Below are positions 26,432 through 35,082 of a stretch of DNA of 64,000 nt, piece by piece. Below the pieces are notes generated by a model. That model was given only the letters and a program-made list of their open reading frames with translations. It was not told the origin of the DNA and searched no databases. Within the stretch, counting starts at the first letter, position 1. Every line of letters starts with the position of its first letter. This DNA is from Chitinophagales bacterium (GTDB lineage Bacteria > Bacteroidota > Bacteroidia > Chitinophagales > Chitinophagaceae), in NCBI GenBank assembly GCA_026936105.1, contig JAIXKI010000002.1, positions 464,713 to 528,712 on the forward strand. The letters run 5' to 3'. The position numbers and the translations under genes are program-made.

Positions 26432-29284
26432 CTAAAACATGTGCATTCCCGGGCCGCCGGGGCCAAACCTATTATTATTCATATTCATATTAGGCTTACC
26501 GAAGTTTTTCAAGCTATAGGTAAACGTCAACATAAAATATTGTTGTAATACCTGGGTCTGAGAATCCTGAATAAAGTTCTCAGAAACTGTTCTTACAAGA
26601 CTTTGATTTTGCTTCAACAGGTCAAACGCAGTAAGTTTTAATTCCCCCTGCTTGTTTTTCAGGAATTTCTTTCCAATGGATGCATTCCAAAGCCAATAAT
26701 TCTGGTTCAATCCTGCAGAAAGTCCATTGTAATTCTGGCTCGTCAAATCGTTTTGGAAGAACCATCCGTTTTTGCTGAGTAAATTGAACTGTACACCGGC
26801 AGACTGGTTGACATAGTTATTGTCCATCTGTCCTTTTGCATTGCTCTTTGCCTGATTATAACTTACATTATAAGATAGATTAAAGTCAACATATTCGCTG
26901 ATATTGCTGGCAATGACCAAGCCGCCATTGTACGCATAGTTATTCGTATTTGTTTTTACTTGATTGATAAGACCCGGCAAACTGGAATAAGTGAATCCGG
27001 TACTCAGATTTACATTCGATTTGATAAATTTGACAGGAACGCTGTAAGTAAAGAATGTCCTTAAACTTTTATATCCATTCATGTTTACAGGTTTGGTCAG
27101 TTGAGATCCGTATTTCAGGACTATACCTTGCTGAATAGTCGAGTCAGCGCTTGGGCTGAAAGTGGCATTGGAAATATAATTCTGTGCAGTCTGCAGGAAA
27201 ATATTCGCAAAGAAACTCTTCCCTTTTACCGTATTGGTGAAAGTATATCTGCCTGATAAAAAGTGGGTGTAAGATTGTTTCAGGTCCGGATTACCACTAC
27301 TTACTCGTAATGGGTCACTTGTGGTTACAACGTCCTGCAACTGAGATACCGAAGGAAAATTAGTGCTGGCCCTGTAAAATATTCTCATGCTGCCGTGTGC
27401 AGAAAGTTTTTTCATCCACATCATGTTAGGTAATACGGTGCTGAAAGATTGATCAACTTTCCCTTCTACCGGAAATATCCTTTGGCTTTGCAGGTGAGAA
27501 TATTGATAAGACACTCCGACGGAGAATTGATTATCCCTGCTTTGCCCCAGGCGATATGTGACTCCTGCATTTTGAGTGGATGTTGTATTGTCGAACTTAT
27601 TTGAAAACAGCGTATCAAACTTTGTGTATTTCTGACCCACCTGGTCATAGGAAAAGGTCTGCTGATCCGCTTTATTCTTATTAAAGGAAGGAGTGTAATT
27701 GAACTGCAATTGTCCTTTTTTTCCTACCGGTTCTGTGTATGCAAAATTTGCCGAGATAGAATGGCCGTTGGTAGGATTGGTTACAAATTGATTTTGCAAT
27801 GAGTCGGTGATGATTTGAGTAAAGGGCTCAAAGAAACGGTATTGGGAATAAATGAAATTCTCACCATTATTTTTATTGAATGTAGTACTCAGGTTTACGG
27901 AAAATGTTCTTCCTTTTTTGGCGAAAGAGTGCCGGAATAAAATATTATTACGCAAATTATAACCGTCCCTGTTATTATTATTGCTGTTATTAGCAGTATT
28001 CAAAGAATCGTTGGTACCATAAAAGGTCTGAGAAATATTGGTTGAAGTTGTCTTGTTATTTTGAAAGTTCAGATTTGGCGTAATGATCAATGAATTCTTA
28101 GGATTGATCTGATACTCAAATCTCATATTTATCCGGTGATTGAAACTCTTCCCGACTGAAGCGCTCTCCTGATTTGCAAATTGGGTTTTGCCACTGAACA
28201 AGGTCTGGTTTTTCAGGATCTGGTCATTGATGTTTTTACCATTGCTGAAAAAATAACTTCCGGTTACGTTTAATTTCTTTGACCATTTGTCAGAATAATT
28301 GATCCCAAATGCATTGGTGGTATTGATACCACCCTCCTGGCCGAAATTACCAAATCCTCCTCCGAAGCCTCCTCCAAACCCTCTGCCAAAACCGCCTCCA
28401 AATCCTCCACGGCCGCCCATGCCGGAAGCACCTAAAATATCCTGAGAAGCAAAATTCTGCTGATTAATGTTATTGAAGTTTCCGATAAATGAAACACGAC
28501 GGTCACCTTTGAAAAAGCTGATGTTTCCACCTCCGGAATATCTGTCATCCGTGCCATATCCGGCAAAGACTCTTCCGAATTGGCCATTTTTCAAACCACT
28601 TTTAGTGACGATATTAATTGCTTTGACCGAATTACCATCATCAAAACCCGTAAATTGAGCCTGATCACTTAAACGATCGAAAACCTGAATTTTATCCACA
28701 ATAGTAGAGGGCAGGTTTTTCAAAGCAGCTGAGGCATCATCACCAAAAAAATCTCTTCCATCAACGGTCACCTTTTTTACCTGTTCTCCCTGTGCGGTTA
28801 CTGTTCCGGTTTTGTCCACGGTAATGCCCGGCATTTTCTTTATAAGATCTTCTGTGGTGGCATCCGGGTTTACTTTAAACTGGCTTGCATTGAATTGGGT
28901 AGTATCCCCTTTTTGCTGTACAGGCGCTGTTTTTGTTACCATCACCACTTCGCCCATTTGTTTTACTTCTTTTGAAATGGATAATGAACCAAGATCAACG
29001 ATCTTATTGCCTGATGCTACCATTTTAGTAAACGGGTCGTATCCAATAAAACTGACTTTTAATAAAAATGAATCAACGGGCAATGACTTGAATTCGAATA
29101 CGCCTTTACTGTCGGAAACAGCCTCAAACTTAACGGTTGAATCTTTTATAAGCGAAAGCGTCAAAGTGGCTCCTGCCAGAGGTTTGCTGTCGGCAGCATC
29201 GGCAAGCTTACCTTTAATACTTTGAGCCTGAGCAGCTACTGAAAAGGTCATGAAAACAAACAAAAAGAATCTAATTCTCTTCAT
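26432..29284 (-). CDS. Outer membrane beta-barrel protein with carboxypeptidase-like and plug domains (PF14905 type)
   Basis: A 950-residue outer-membrane protein. After a signal peptide ending near VAAQAQ comes a carboxypeptidase-regulatory-like domain (SIKGKLADAADSKPLAGATL to about residue 100). A TonB-receptor-like plug follows (about 120-230: DLIKKMPGITVDKTGTVTAQG, VDGRDFFGDD, KAINIVTKS), then a large barrel with strands of alternating aromatic residues. No TonB box is obvious. A striking Gly/Phe/Arg-rich insert (about residues 284-315, repeated GGGFG) lies early in the barrel, probably an extracellular loop or a flexible periplasmic turn. The C-terminus is Asn/Gly/Met-rich and ends in Phe. 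It is the first gene of the minus-strand operon with the Spy-like genes. The substrate is unknown. Confidence 0.88.
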   Translation of the reverse strand: MKRIRFFLFVFMTFSVAAQAQSIKGKLADAADSKPLAGATLTLSLIKDSTVKFEAVSDSKGVFEFKSLPVDSFLLKVSFIGYDPFTKMVASGNKIVDLGSLSISKEVKQMGEVVMVTKTAPVQQKGDTTQFNASQFKVNPDATTEDLIKKMPGITVDKTGTVTAQGEQVKKVTVDGRDFFGDDASAALKNLPSTIVDKIQVFDRLSDQAQFTGFDDGNSVKAINIVTKSGLKNGQFGRVFAGYGTDDRYSGGGNISFFKGDRRVSFIGNFNNINQQNFASQDILGASGMGGRGGFGGGFGRGFGGGFGGGFGNFGQEGGINTTNAFGINYSDKWSKKLNVTGSYFFSNGKNINDQILKNQTLFSGKTQFANQESASVGKSFNHRINMRFEYQINPKNSLIITPNLNFQNNKTTSTNISQTFYGTNDSLNTANNSNNNNRDGYNLRNNILFRHSFAKKGRTFSVNLSTTFNKNNGENFIYSQYRFFEPFTQIITDSLQNQFVTNPTNGHSISANFAYTEPVGKKGQLQFNYTPSFNKNKADQQTFSYDQVGQKYTKFDTLFSNKFDNTTSTQNAGVTYRLGQSRDNQFSVGVSYQYSHLQSQRIFPVEGKVDQSFSTVLPNMMWMKKLSAHGSMRIFYRASTNFPSVSQLQDVVTTSDPLRVSSGNPDLKQSYTHFLSGRYTFTNTVKGKSFFANIFLQTAQNYISNATFSPSADSTIQQGIVLKYGSQLTKPVNMNGYKSLRTFFTYSVPVKFIKSNVNLSTGFTYSSLPGLINQVKTNTNNYAYNGGLVIASNISEYVDFNLSYNVSYNQAKSNAKGQMDNNYVNQSAGVQFNLLSKNGWFFQNDLTSQNYNGLSAGLNQNYWLWNASIGKKFLKNKQGELKLTAFDLLKQNQSLVRTVSENFIQDSQTQVLQQYFMLTFTYSLKNFGKPNMNMNNNRFGPGGPGMHMF

Positions 29285-29480
29285 AAAACTTAGTTATACA
29301 GTTTAGACGCCCAATATTAGTATAACCTTCGTATTTCAAAAGAAAAACAAATCTGATATTACGGCTGGTAATTTAAGGCTTATGAGTGGTCACAATAAGA
29401 TACTAAATTGCTTTTACCCTGGTATTATGCCTAATTGCATGAACTCAATTATCTTGCAGCTCCTTTAATAGATAAATTAT

Positions 29481-29957
29481 ATGGAATATTCAAAACTGGT
29501 GTCAGTAACTGGGTTACCTGGTTTATTTGAATTGATCAACAGCAAAAATGATGGAGCTATTGTCCGCTCTGTTGAAGACAGAACAACACGCTTTATTTCA
29601 GGCCGAATCCATAATTTTTCACAACTGGAAAGCATTGAAGTCTTTACTACGGGTGACAATATAAACCTGGTTGATGTTTTTAAAACTATGGAGAAAAGCG
29701 ACACGGCGCTTCCTGATGCGAAAGATGATGCTGCCATAAAAAAATACTTTGAAAAAGTATTACCTGATCTCGATTTTGAAAGGGTCTATAAAAGTGATCT
29801 GAAGAAAATGATACGCTGGTTTGAGATATTGAAAAAGAACAATATTGAGATTAAACTTACCGAGCCCGAACAACCGGTTGAGGAATCTGCTGCCAAAGAA
29901 ACTCAGGAGATAGAGGAAAAGAAGCCTGCTAAAAAAAGTACTTCTAAAAAGAAGTAA
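29481..29957 (+). CDS. DUF5606 domain-containing protein
   Basis: A 158-residue cytoplasmic protein. The first 60 residues carry the DUF5606 pattern (LVSVTGLPGLFELINSKNDGAIVRS, IHNFSQLESIEVFT), a domain found almost only in Bacteroidota and of unknown function. The middle is helical (DLDFERVYKSDLKKMIRWFE). The C-terminus is a low-complexity tail rich in Lys, Glu, Ala and Pro ending KKSTSKKK, which suggests nucleic-acid or ribosome contact. The M3 peptidase gene starts 34 bases downstream, so the two are probably co-transcribed. No function is proposed. Confidence 0.88.
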   Translation: MEYSKLVSVTGLPGLFELINSKNDGAIVRSVEDRTTRFISGRIHNFSQLESIEVFTTGDNINLVDVFKTMEKSDTALPDAKDDAAIKKYFEKVLPDLDFERVYKSDLKKMIRWFEILKKNNIEIKLTEPEQPVEESAAKETQEIEEKKPAKKSTSKKK

Positions 29958-29991
29958 GCTTTTTCGTTGATAACTTTTACAAGAGCTATTT

Positions 29992-31719
29992 ATGAATCAT
30001 TCTGCAGATATTAAAAAAATATCACGTTATTATTTGCCCAAAGATTTTTCTATTAGCAATTGGGAATCACTGGAGCCATATTTGAAAGAACTGGAAGAAC
30101 GAAGAATTATTAGTGTTCAGGAGTTGGAGCAATGGCTCAAAGATATCAGTGAAGTGGAAGCTGTCATCAGTGAAGACGCAAGCTGGAGGCAGATACGGGT
30201 GACCTGTGATACGGAAAACAAAGAACTCAGGGATTCCTATACATATTTCATGATGGAAATCCAGCCAAAGATTCAGCCTTACACGGACAAAATAAACAGA
30301 AAGCTTATTGAAAATCCTTTTACCGAAAAGCTCGACAGTGAAAAATATTTCACTTATCTGCGTAACATAAAAAAGAATATAGATCTGTTTCGTGAAAAAA
30401 ATATCCCCTTGCTTGCTGAGCTAAATGTGGAATCACAACAATTCGGAGCCATAGCAGGGAAAATGACCATAGAGGTAAATGAAGAGGAATACACTTTGCA
30501 ACAGGCCGCTAAGTTTTTAGAGAACCCCGACAGGAGTCTCAGAGAAGATGTGTACCGGAAAATAAATGAAAGAAGGCTGAAAGATAAAAAGGAATTGGGT
30601 GAACTATTTACAAGCCTAATCAAAAAACGTCAACAGGTAGCGTTGAATGCCGGCTTCAGAAATTATCGTGATTTTAAGTTTGTGGAAATGGGTCGGTTTG
30701 ATTATACCAAAGAAGATTGCTTTCTTTTTCATGACGCAGTTCGTATGCATGTGATGCCCTTAGTAAATGAGATATACGAGAACAAAAAGAAAAAGCTTTC
30801 CCTTACCTCACTTCGTCCATGGGATATTAATGCAGAACCGGAAGGGACCGAACCTCTGCATCCTTTCAAGACAGGAACTGAACTGATAGAGAAGACCATC
30901 ACCTGTTTTAAAGAACTGGATCCTTTCTTCAGCGGTTGCCTTGCAACAATGAAAGAGATGGGTCATTTGGATCTTGAAAGCCGCAAAGGCAAAGCTCCGG
31001 GAGGATACAATATGCCCTTGCTGGAAAGCGGGGCGCCTTTTATTTTTATGAATGCTGCAGGCCAGATGGATGATGTTACCACGATCGTTCATGAAGGAGG
31101 GCATGCGGTCCACTCTTTCCTGTCACATAACCTGGAATTAAGCAGCTTCAAAGAGGCTCCGACCGAAATGGCTGAAGTAGCCAGTATGTCTATGGAGCTA
31201 TTGAGCATGGACCATTGGGATGTATTTTTCAACAATAAAGAAGAGTTGAAAAGAGCCAAAGAACAACAGCTCGAAAGGGTGATCACTCTTTTTCCCTGGA
31301 TAGCGACAATTGACAAATTCCAACATTGGGTCTATGAAAATCCTGATCACACGGAAGAGGAAAGAGCAGAAGCCTGGATGCGTATCCTGAATGAATTCTC
31401 TTCTGATGCCATAGATTTTTCGGGCCTTGATGAATATCGCAGATATTCCTGGCAGCGCCAGCTTCATCTTTATGAGGTTCCTTTTTATTATATCGAATAT
31501 GGGATTGCTCAGTTAGGAGCCATTGGTCTCTGGAAGGAATTCAAGGAAAACCCAAAACAGGCTCTGGATAATTATGTGAACTCCTTGTCTTTAGGCGGAA
31601 CGAAAACGCTTCCTGAACTTTATAAGGCCGCGGGCTTAAAATTTGACTTTTCTTCCCAACCGATAAAGGAACTGATGCAATTTGTGAAAAAAGAAATGGA
31701 TCTGCTGAAGAAAGAGTAA
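29992..31719 (+). CDS. M3 family oligoendopeptidase (PepF-like)
   Basis: Cytoplasmic zinc metallopeptidase that degrades short peptides, 575 residues. The zinc site is HEGGH (His367, Glu368, His371), in VHEGGHAVHSF, and the third ligand Glu lies in the following EAPTEMAEVASMSME. The substrate-closing region near the end (RRYSWQRQLHLYEVPFYYIEY) is also typical of the family. No signal peptide is present. It follows the DUF5606 gene closely and ends 112 bases before a good intrinsic terminator (31832-31865). The M3 assignment is secure; the PepF subtype is by length and overall pattern. Confidence 0.94.
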   Translation: MNHSADIKKISRYYLPKDFSISNWESLEPYLKELEERRIISVQELEQWLKDISEVEAVISEDASWRQIRVTCDTENKELRDSYTYFMMEIQPKIQPYTDKINRKLIENPFTEKLDSEKYFTYLRNIKKNIDLFREKNIPLLAELNVESQQFGAIAGKMTIEVNEEEYTLQQAAKFLENPDRSLREDVYRKINERRLKDKKELGELFTSLIKKRQQVALNAGFRNYRDFKFVEMGRFDYTKEDCFLFHDAVRMHVMPLVNEIYENKKKKLSLTSLRPWDINAEPEGTEPLHPFKTGTELIEKTITCFKELDPFFSGCLATMKEMGHLDLESRKGKAPGGYNMPLLESGAPFIFMNAAGQMDDVTTIVHEGGHAVHSFLSHNLELSSFKEAPTEMAEVASMSMELLSMDHWDVFFNNKEELKRAKEQQLERVITLFPWIATIDKFQHWVYENPDHTEEERAEAWMRILNEFSSDAIDFSGLDEYRRYSWQRQLHLYEVPFYYIEYGIAQLGAIGLWKEFKENPKQALDNYVNSLSLGGTKTLPELYKAAGLKFDFSSQPIKELMQFVKKEMDLLKKE

Positions 31720-31831
31720 AAAATACCCGGAAAGTGGTATGCCCTAAATTCGGAAGATCAAAACAAGGCACTTAATTTTAGGATAGATCAGAAGACACCT
31801 GACAGAACAACTAATCAGAGCCTTAACCTTA

Positions 31832-31865
31832 AGCCCCGCTGTGTTTACACCGGGGCTCGCTTTTT
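31832..31865 (+). terminator. Intrinsic terminator downstream of the M3 peptidase gene
   Basis: Stem AGCCCCG (31832-31838) / CGGGGCT (31851-31857), with an inner GTGT/ACAC pairing, followed by CGCTTTTT. It lies 112 bases after the stop codon, which is rather far but on the right strand. Confidence 0.75.
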
Positions 31866-31960
31866 CACGGGCTTCAATAATTCAGATGGGCTTATAATCC
31901 TGCTTACGATTCAGTGTGATCAGGGAATAATTTATTTTGGAGAATTATAGAAAAGATTTC

Positions 31961-32575
31961 TTACGATCGCTTATTCAGCAAGGTTTCAATATCATCTATC
32001 ATCTGATTCACTTCACTTGGCTTGAGGCCATCATAGATATGTTTCACCTTCCCGTTTTTATCTACCAGGGCCCAGAACTGGGTGTGCATAAAATCATCAT
32101 CAATGTTTTTCAGATTATTTTTGGGGTCATCGATCTGATAGCTCAGCCTTGCATGATAATAGAGGCTGTCTTTTCTTCCTGTCAAAAAGATCCATTTACT
32201 GGTGGAGACACCCAAAGAGTCAGCGTAATGTTTTAAACGGGCTGCCGAATCAGTTTCCGGATCGCAGGTGTACGACAAGATCAGAAAGTCATCTTCATTT
32301 TTAAAACGATTATAAACCTTCCTCATATTATTGTTCATCTTCGGACAGATTCCATGGCAGGTAGTGTAAAAATATTCTGCCACATACACTTTCCCTGCCA
32401 CATCTTTATTGGTAAAGGGCTTTCCGTCCATGTTGATAAAAGAGAAAGGCAACACCTCACTGATCGTTGTATCTTTCTTTTTGGTAAATCCCGGTATAAC
32501 TTTTCCCATTATAAAATAAAATGCGAAAAAGAGTAAAATAAAGAACAGAATGTAATATAGCGACTTCTTTTTCAT
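31961..32575 (-). CDS. SCO1/SenC family copper chaperone protein
   Basis: Membrane-anchored thioredoxin-fold protein that binds copper and serves in CuA assembly of cytochrome oxidase or in redox sensing. It has 204 residues with one N-terminal helix (about 6-24). The copper site is complete: CHGIC (Cys73 and Cys77) and the distant His164 in DFMHTQFWALVD. The domain also shows ADSLGVSTSKWIFLTG, usual in SCO proteins. No cytochrome oxidase gene is in the window. It is a single gene with a TAACTTTA sequence (one mismatch to the -7 consensus) about 20 bases upstream of its start on the minus strand. Confidence 0.93.
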   Translation of the reverse strand: MKKKSLYYILFFILLFFAFYFIMGKVIPGFTKKKDTTISEVLPFSFINMDGKPFTNKDVAGKVYVAEYFYTTCHGICPKMNNNMRKVYNRFKNEDDFLILSYTCDPETDSAARLKHYADSLGVSTSKWIFLTGRKDSLYYHARLSYQIDDPKNNLKNIDDDFMHTQFWALVDKNGKVKHIYDGLKPSEVNQMIDDIETLLNKRS

Positions 32576-32685
32576 TCCAGGAAATTAAACCGTAAAGTTA
32601 ACCATATCGAAGCATTTGTCCTGACAGTGTTGTTGTAATGGACAGAACAGTGCTCCGTTTTTTTTATATCTTGTAAAAAAATTTT

Positions 32686-33111
32686 ATGCGACTCTTTTTC
32701 TTTCTGACCCTGATGCTATTTGCCTCGGTCAGTTCTTTCTCACAATCCAAAGATGAAGCCGCTATCCGTCAATTGCTTGCAGTGCAAACAAAAGCGTGGA
32801 ATGATGGTGATATAGCCCGTTTCATGAAAGGGTACTGGGAAAGTGATTCCCTGATGTTCATTGGGAAAAGCGGAATCACTTATGGATGGAATAATACATT
32901 AAATAATTACAGGAAAGGCTATCCCGATACCGCTTCGATGGGAAAATTGAAGTTTGATATTCTGGTTGTAAAAAGGTTATCACAGCAATACTTTTTTGTT
33001 GTCGGAAAATGGCACCTGAAAAGAAGTATCGGAAATGTGGGCGGCCACTTCACCTTACTTCTCCGGAAGATACAGGGTGAATGGAAGATCATCAGCGATC
33101 ACAGCAGTTAA
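32686..33111 (+). CDS. Secreted SnoaL/DUF4440-like (NTF2 fold) protein
   Basis: A 141-residue exported protein with a signal peptide ending near VSSFSQS. The mature part has the NTF2-like layout of DUF4440/SnoaL_3 proteins: EAAIRQLLAVQTKAWNDGDI, a central FMKGYWESDSLMFIG, GWNNTLNNYRKGYPD, and the final beta strands LLLRKIQGEWKIISDHSS. Such proteins bind small hydrophobic molecules or are non-enzymatic; no catalytic set is obvious here. It is a single gene. Its stop codon shares the palindromic TTAA with the stop codon of the convergent membrane protein gene. Confidence 0.85.
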   Translation: MRLFFFLTLMLFASVSSFSQSKDEAAIRQLLAVQTKAWNDGDIARFMKGYWESDSLMFIGKSGITYGWNNTLNNYRKGYPDTASMGKLKFDILVVKRLSQQYFFVVGKWHLKRSIGNVGGHFTLLLRKIQGEWKIISDHSS

Positions 33112-33518
33112 TCCATCACAGGCTGAAAACTGTTTATCAATTTACTGAAAACAAAGTAAGAGGTGGATATCCCAACTGCGGAAAAGAAGATATCGTAATA
33201 GTCAAATGTTCTGCCGAATACAGGAATAAGCTGTAAATATTCATTGATCACCAGCAAAACAAATCCTAAAAAGCACACTATTCTAAGATCATTCAAAGTA
33301 CGTAAGCGAAAGATCCGGGCTATTAAAAAAGTTTTGCCGTTAAAAAACCAGTAAGCACCGAAAGGGATCAGAAATGATCCGAACAGATTGGGCGCTACTC
33401 CTAAAAAGAAATTAGCGGATCCCTCAAATAAATGAAACGGGCGGATCACAAACTTGATGATCCAGATGGCAAGGGTGCCGGTAATGACAACTCTTTTGCT
33501 GGTTTGTTTTATTTCCAT
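33108..33518 (-). CDS. VanZ-like small membrane protein
   Basis: A 136-residue protein with about four hydrophobic segments. The segment FLGFVLLVINEYLQLIPVFGRTFDYYDIFFSAVGISTSYF fits the VanZ pattern (helix with Glu-xx-Gln, an Arg/Phe-Asp-x-x-Asp turn, then a Gly-containing helix). VanZ relatives are membrane proteins of poorly known function, the namesake conferring low-level teicoplanin resistance. The match is by pattern and not strong. It converges on the SnoaL-like gene with overlapping stop codons and is followed upstream by the small two-helix protein. Confidence 0.6.
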   Translation of the reverse strand: MEIKQTSKRVVITGTLAIWIIKFVIRPFHLFEGSANFFLGVAPNLFGSFLIPFGAYWFFNGKTFLIARIFRLRTLNDLRIVCFLGFVLLVINEYLQLIPVFGRTFDYYDIFFSAVGISTSYFVFSKLINSFQPVMD

Positions 33519-33594
33519 TTGATTAAAATCAGAACAAAATAAAAAACTTAGATGTGATTTTAAAATGTAATGCCTTTTTTTTCAATAAGGCAGG

Positions 33595-33819
33595 TCATTT
33601 ACCCCAGGTCTTGTAAAAGAAGCGAAGCAGAAACAAAAGGGATACTAAGACGAACAGGTAAAATAGAATATTTGCATAAATCGGCACTTTACCTATTATG
33701 GCAAGCTTGAAGTAAACCCCTGCAATAATATTGGTGAAGAGCCAGGCAGAACCGAATAAATAAGATAAAAGGATCTTCTTGAAATGTTTTTTAAGCTTGG
33801 GGTCAATTCCGCGTTCCAT
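33595..33819 (-). CDS. Small two-helix membrane protein of unknown function
   Basis: A 74-residue protein from the preferred ATG at 33817-33819 (an upstream ATG at 33859-33861 would add 14 residues that do not look conserved). It starts with a basic amphipathic stretch (DPKLKKHFKKILLSY) and has two hydrophobic helices separated by a short loop, ending FFYKTWGK. I do not recognise a family. It sits between the GH25 lysozyme gene and the VanZ-like gene on the same strand, so the three could share a transcript. Confidence 0.55.
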   Translation of the reverse strand: MERGIDPKLKKHFKKILLSYLFGSAWLFTNIIAGVYFKLAIIGKVPIYANILFYLFVLVSLLFLLRFFYKTWGK

Positions 33820-33881
33820 AAAATATTCTTGGGAAAGACAAGGTACTATAAATATTGACAAACCAAACCATAATTATTTAC

Positions 33882-34658
33882 TCAACGAACCAACAGATTT
33901 TTAAAATCAACGGAATCTCCGCTGAATACATTAAAATCTACTGCCGATAAGATACCATTGACCTTGCCTTTGTCACTGTGTTGCCAGAAAGACCATGCCC
34001 TGCTGATACGCGGCTGCTGAGGTTGATAATAGTGAGCGATCCATAAAGGATACTCATCGAAGTCATGACCCAGCTTCTGGTTATAAAAGTCAACATTGGT
34101 ATAGATGATCGGTTTAACGTGATAATAGTTTTCTATAGTCTCCAACCATTTTTTTACTTCATGTTGCAGAAATGCTGTTCCTGTTCCATTTGCATGTTCT
34201 ACATCCAAAACGGGCGGAAGGTCGCCGTTTTGAAGGTCCACATTACGGATAAAGTTCTCTGCCTGCATTTTTCCGTCTTTTGATCCGATAAAAAAATGGT
34301 AGGCGCCACGGGTGATTCCGGCTTCTTTTGCTTTTTTCCAGTTTCTTCTGAACTGAGGATCTGCATTGCCGATGCCTTCAGTGGCTTTGATGAAAGCAAA
34401 ACCCAGTTTCACGTCGTTTACGGTCATGGCCTGCACTTCTTCCCAGGCTATCATTTTCTGATATTTCGAAACATCGATGCCATGAATGATGTAATCCCCG
34501 GGAATAGAGATGCCGAATTCAGGATAGCGGATAAATTTTGACCTGACTTTTTGCCCTAACGAATAATACAATATCAGGATTATCAATACAACCAATGAGG
34601 CAATTGCTGCATAAACCACTTGCTTTCTGATCTTCTTTTTTAGTTTCCGGAAACTCAT
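33882..34658 (-). CDS. Glycoside hydrolase family 25 lysozyme, membrane-anchored
   Basis: N-acetylmuramidase of the Chalaropsis type, 258 residues, that cleaves peptidoglycan. One N-terminal membrane helix (about 12-30) follows a basic stretch and anchors the enzyme in the inner membrane or acts as signal. GH25 motifs are visible: IHGIDVSKYQ, FIKATEG, AYHFF, LPPVLDVEHANG with the catalytic acid pair (Asp-Val-Glu), and YPLWIAHYY. The C-terminal WSFWQHSDKGKVNGI is also typical. It may act in peptidoglycan remodelling or in defence against competitors; the sequence does not say which. The neighbouring VanZ-like and two-helix genes are also envelope-related. Confidence 0.93.
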   Translation of the reverse strand: MSFRKLKKKIRKQVVYAAIASLVVLIILILYYSLGQKVRSKFIRYPEFGISIPGDYIIHGIDVSKYQKMIAWEEVQAMTVNDVKLGFAFIKATEGIGNADPQFRRNWKKAKEAGITRGAYHFFIGSKDGKMQAENFIRNVDLQNGDLPPVLDVEHANGTGTAFLQHEVKKWLETIENYYHVKPIIYTNVDFYNQKLGHDFDEYPLWIAHYYQPQQPRISRAWSFWQHSDKGKVNGILSAVDFNVFSGDSVDFKNLLVR

Positions 34659-35082
34659 TGAGATGGGGCAAATTCGGATGCAATGTTACAAGCAATTTAA
34701 AAGAACCGGTAACACTGACAGGTAATTTAGCAAAACCTAAAGCATTGAATTAAATATTTTTTGAAAGAGATAACAAAAGGGCTGCACACGGCAGCCCCGT
34801 TCCGCCCTCATAGGTAAGTTCGCCGGGGCGAACTATAACTAGTTGTTCCAATGTACATGATTTATTTCAGGAGGCCGGAGTGTAGTCTTTGATAGTGTAA
34901 CGGGAGTGGTTATGTTTATGAAAACACTGTGCCAAAGTTATATTGGCATTAAGTTATAAACAGAAATGTGGGTAATTCCTGAAGATTATTGATTCAATAT
35001 AGGCCACTCTGAAAAGATCATACTCAAGGCATTACTAAAATAAATGATATTAAATTCAGAGAATGCAGAGGAGTATAAAAAA
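34659..35082. other. Intergenic gap with two adjacent hairpins, possible structured RNA
   Basis: No credible gene lies in these 424 bases. Two GC-rich inverted repeats stand out in an AT-rich background: GGGCTGC (34779-34785) / GCAGCCC (34791-34797) and AGTTCGCC (34817-34824) / GGCGAACT (34827-34834). Read on the minus strand, the second comes first and the first is followed by TTTTGTT, like a terminator. They could end the uvrD transcript, about 285 bases downstream of its stop, or form the 3' part of an unannotated small RNA. Confidence 0.5.
34775..34797 (-). terminator. Putative intrinsic terminator on the minus strand
   Basis: Hairpin GGGCTGC / GCAGCCC with a five-base loop; on the minus strand it is followed by TTTTGTT. 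It is far from the uvrD stop (35083), which suggests either a long 3' untranslated region or a separate small transcript. Confidence 0.55.
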
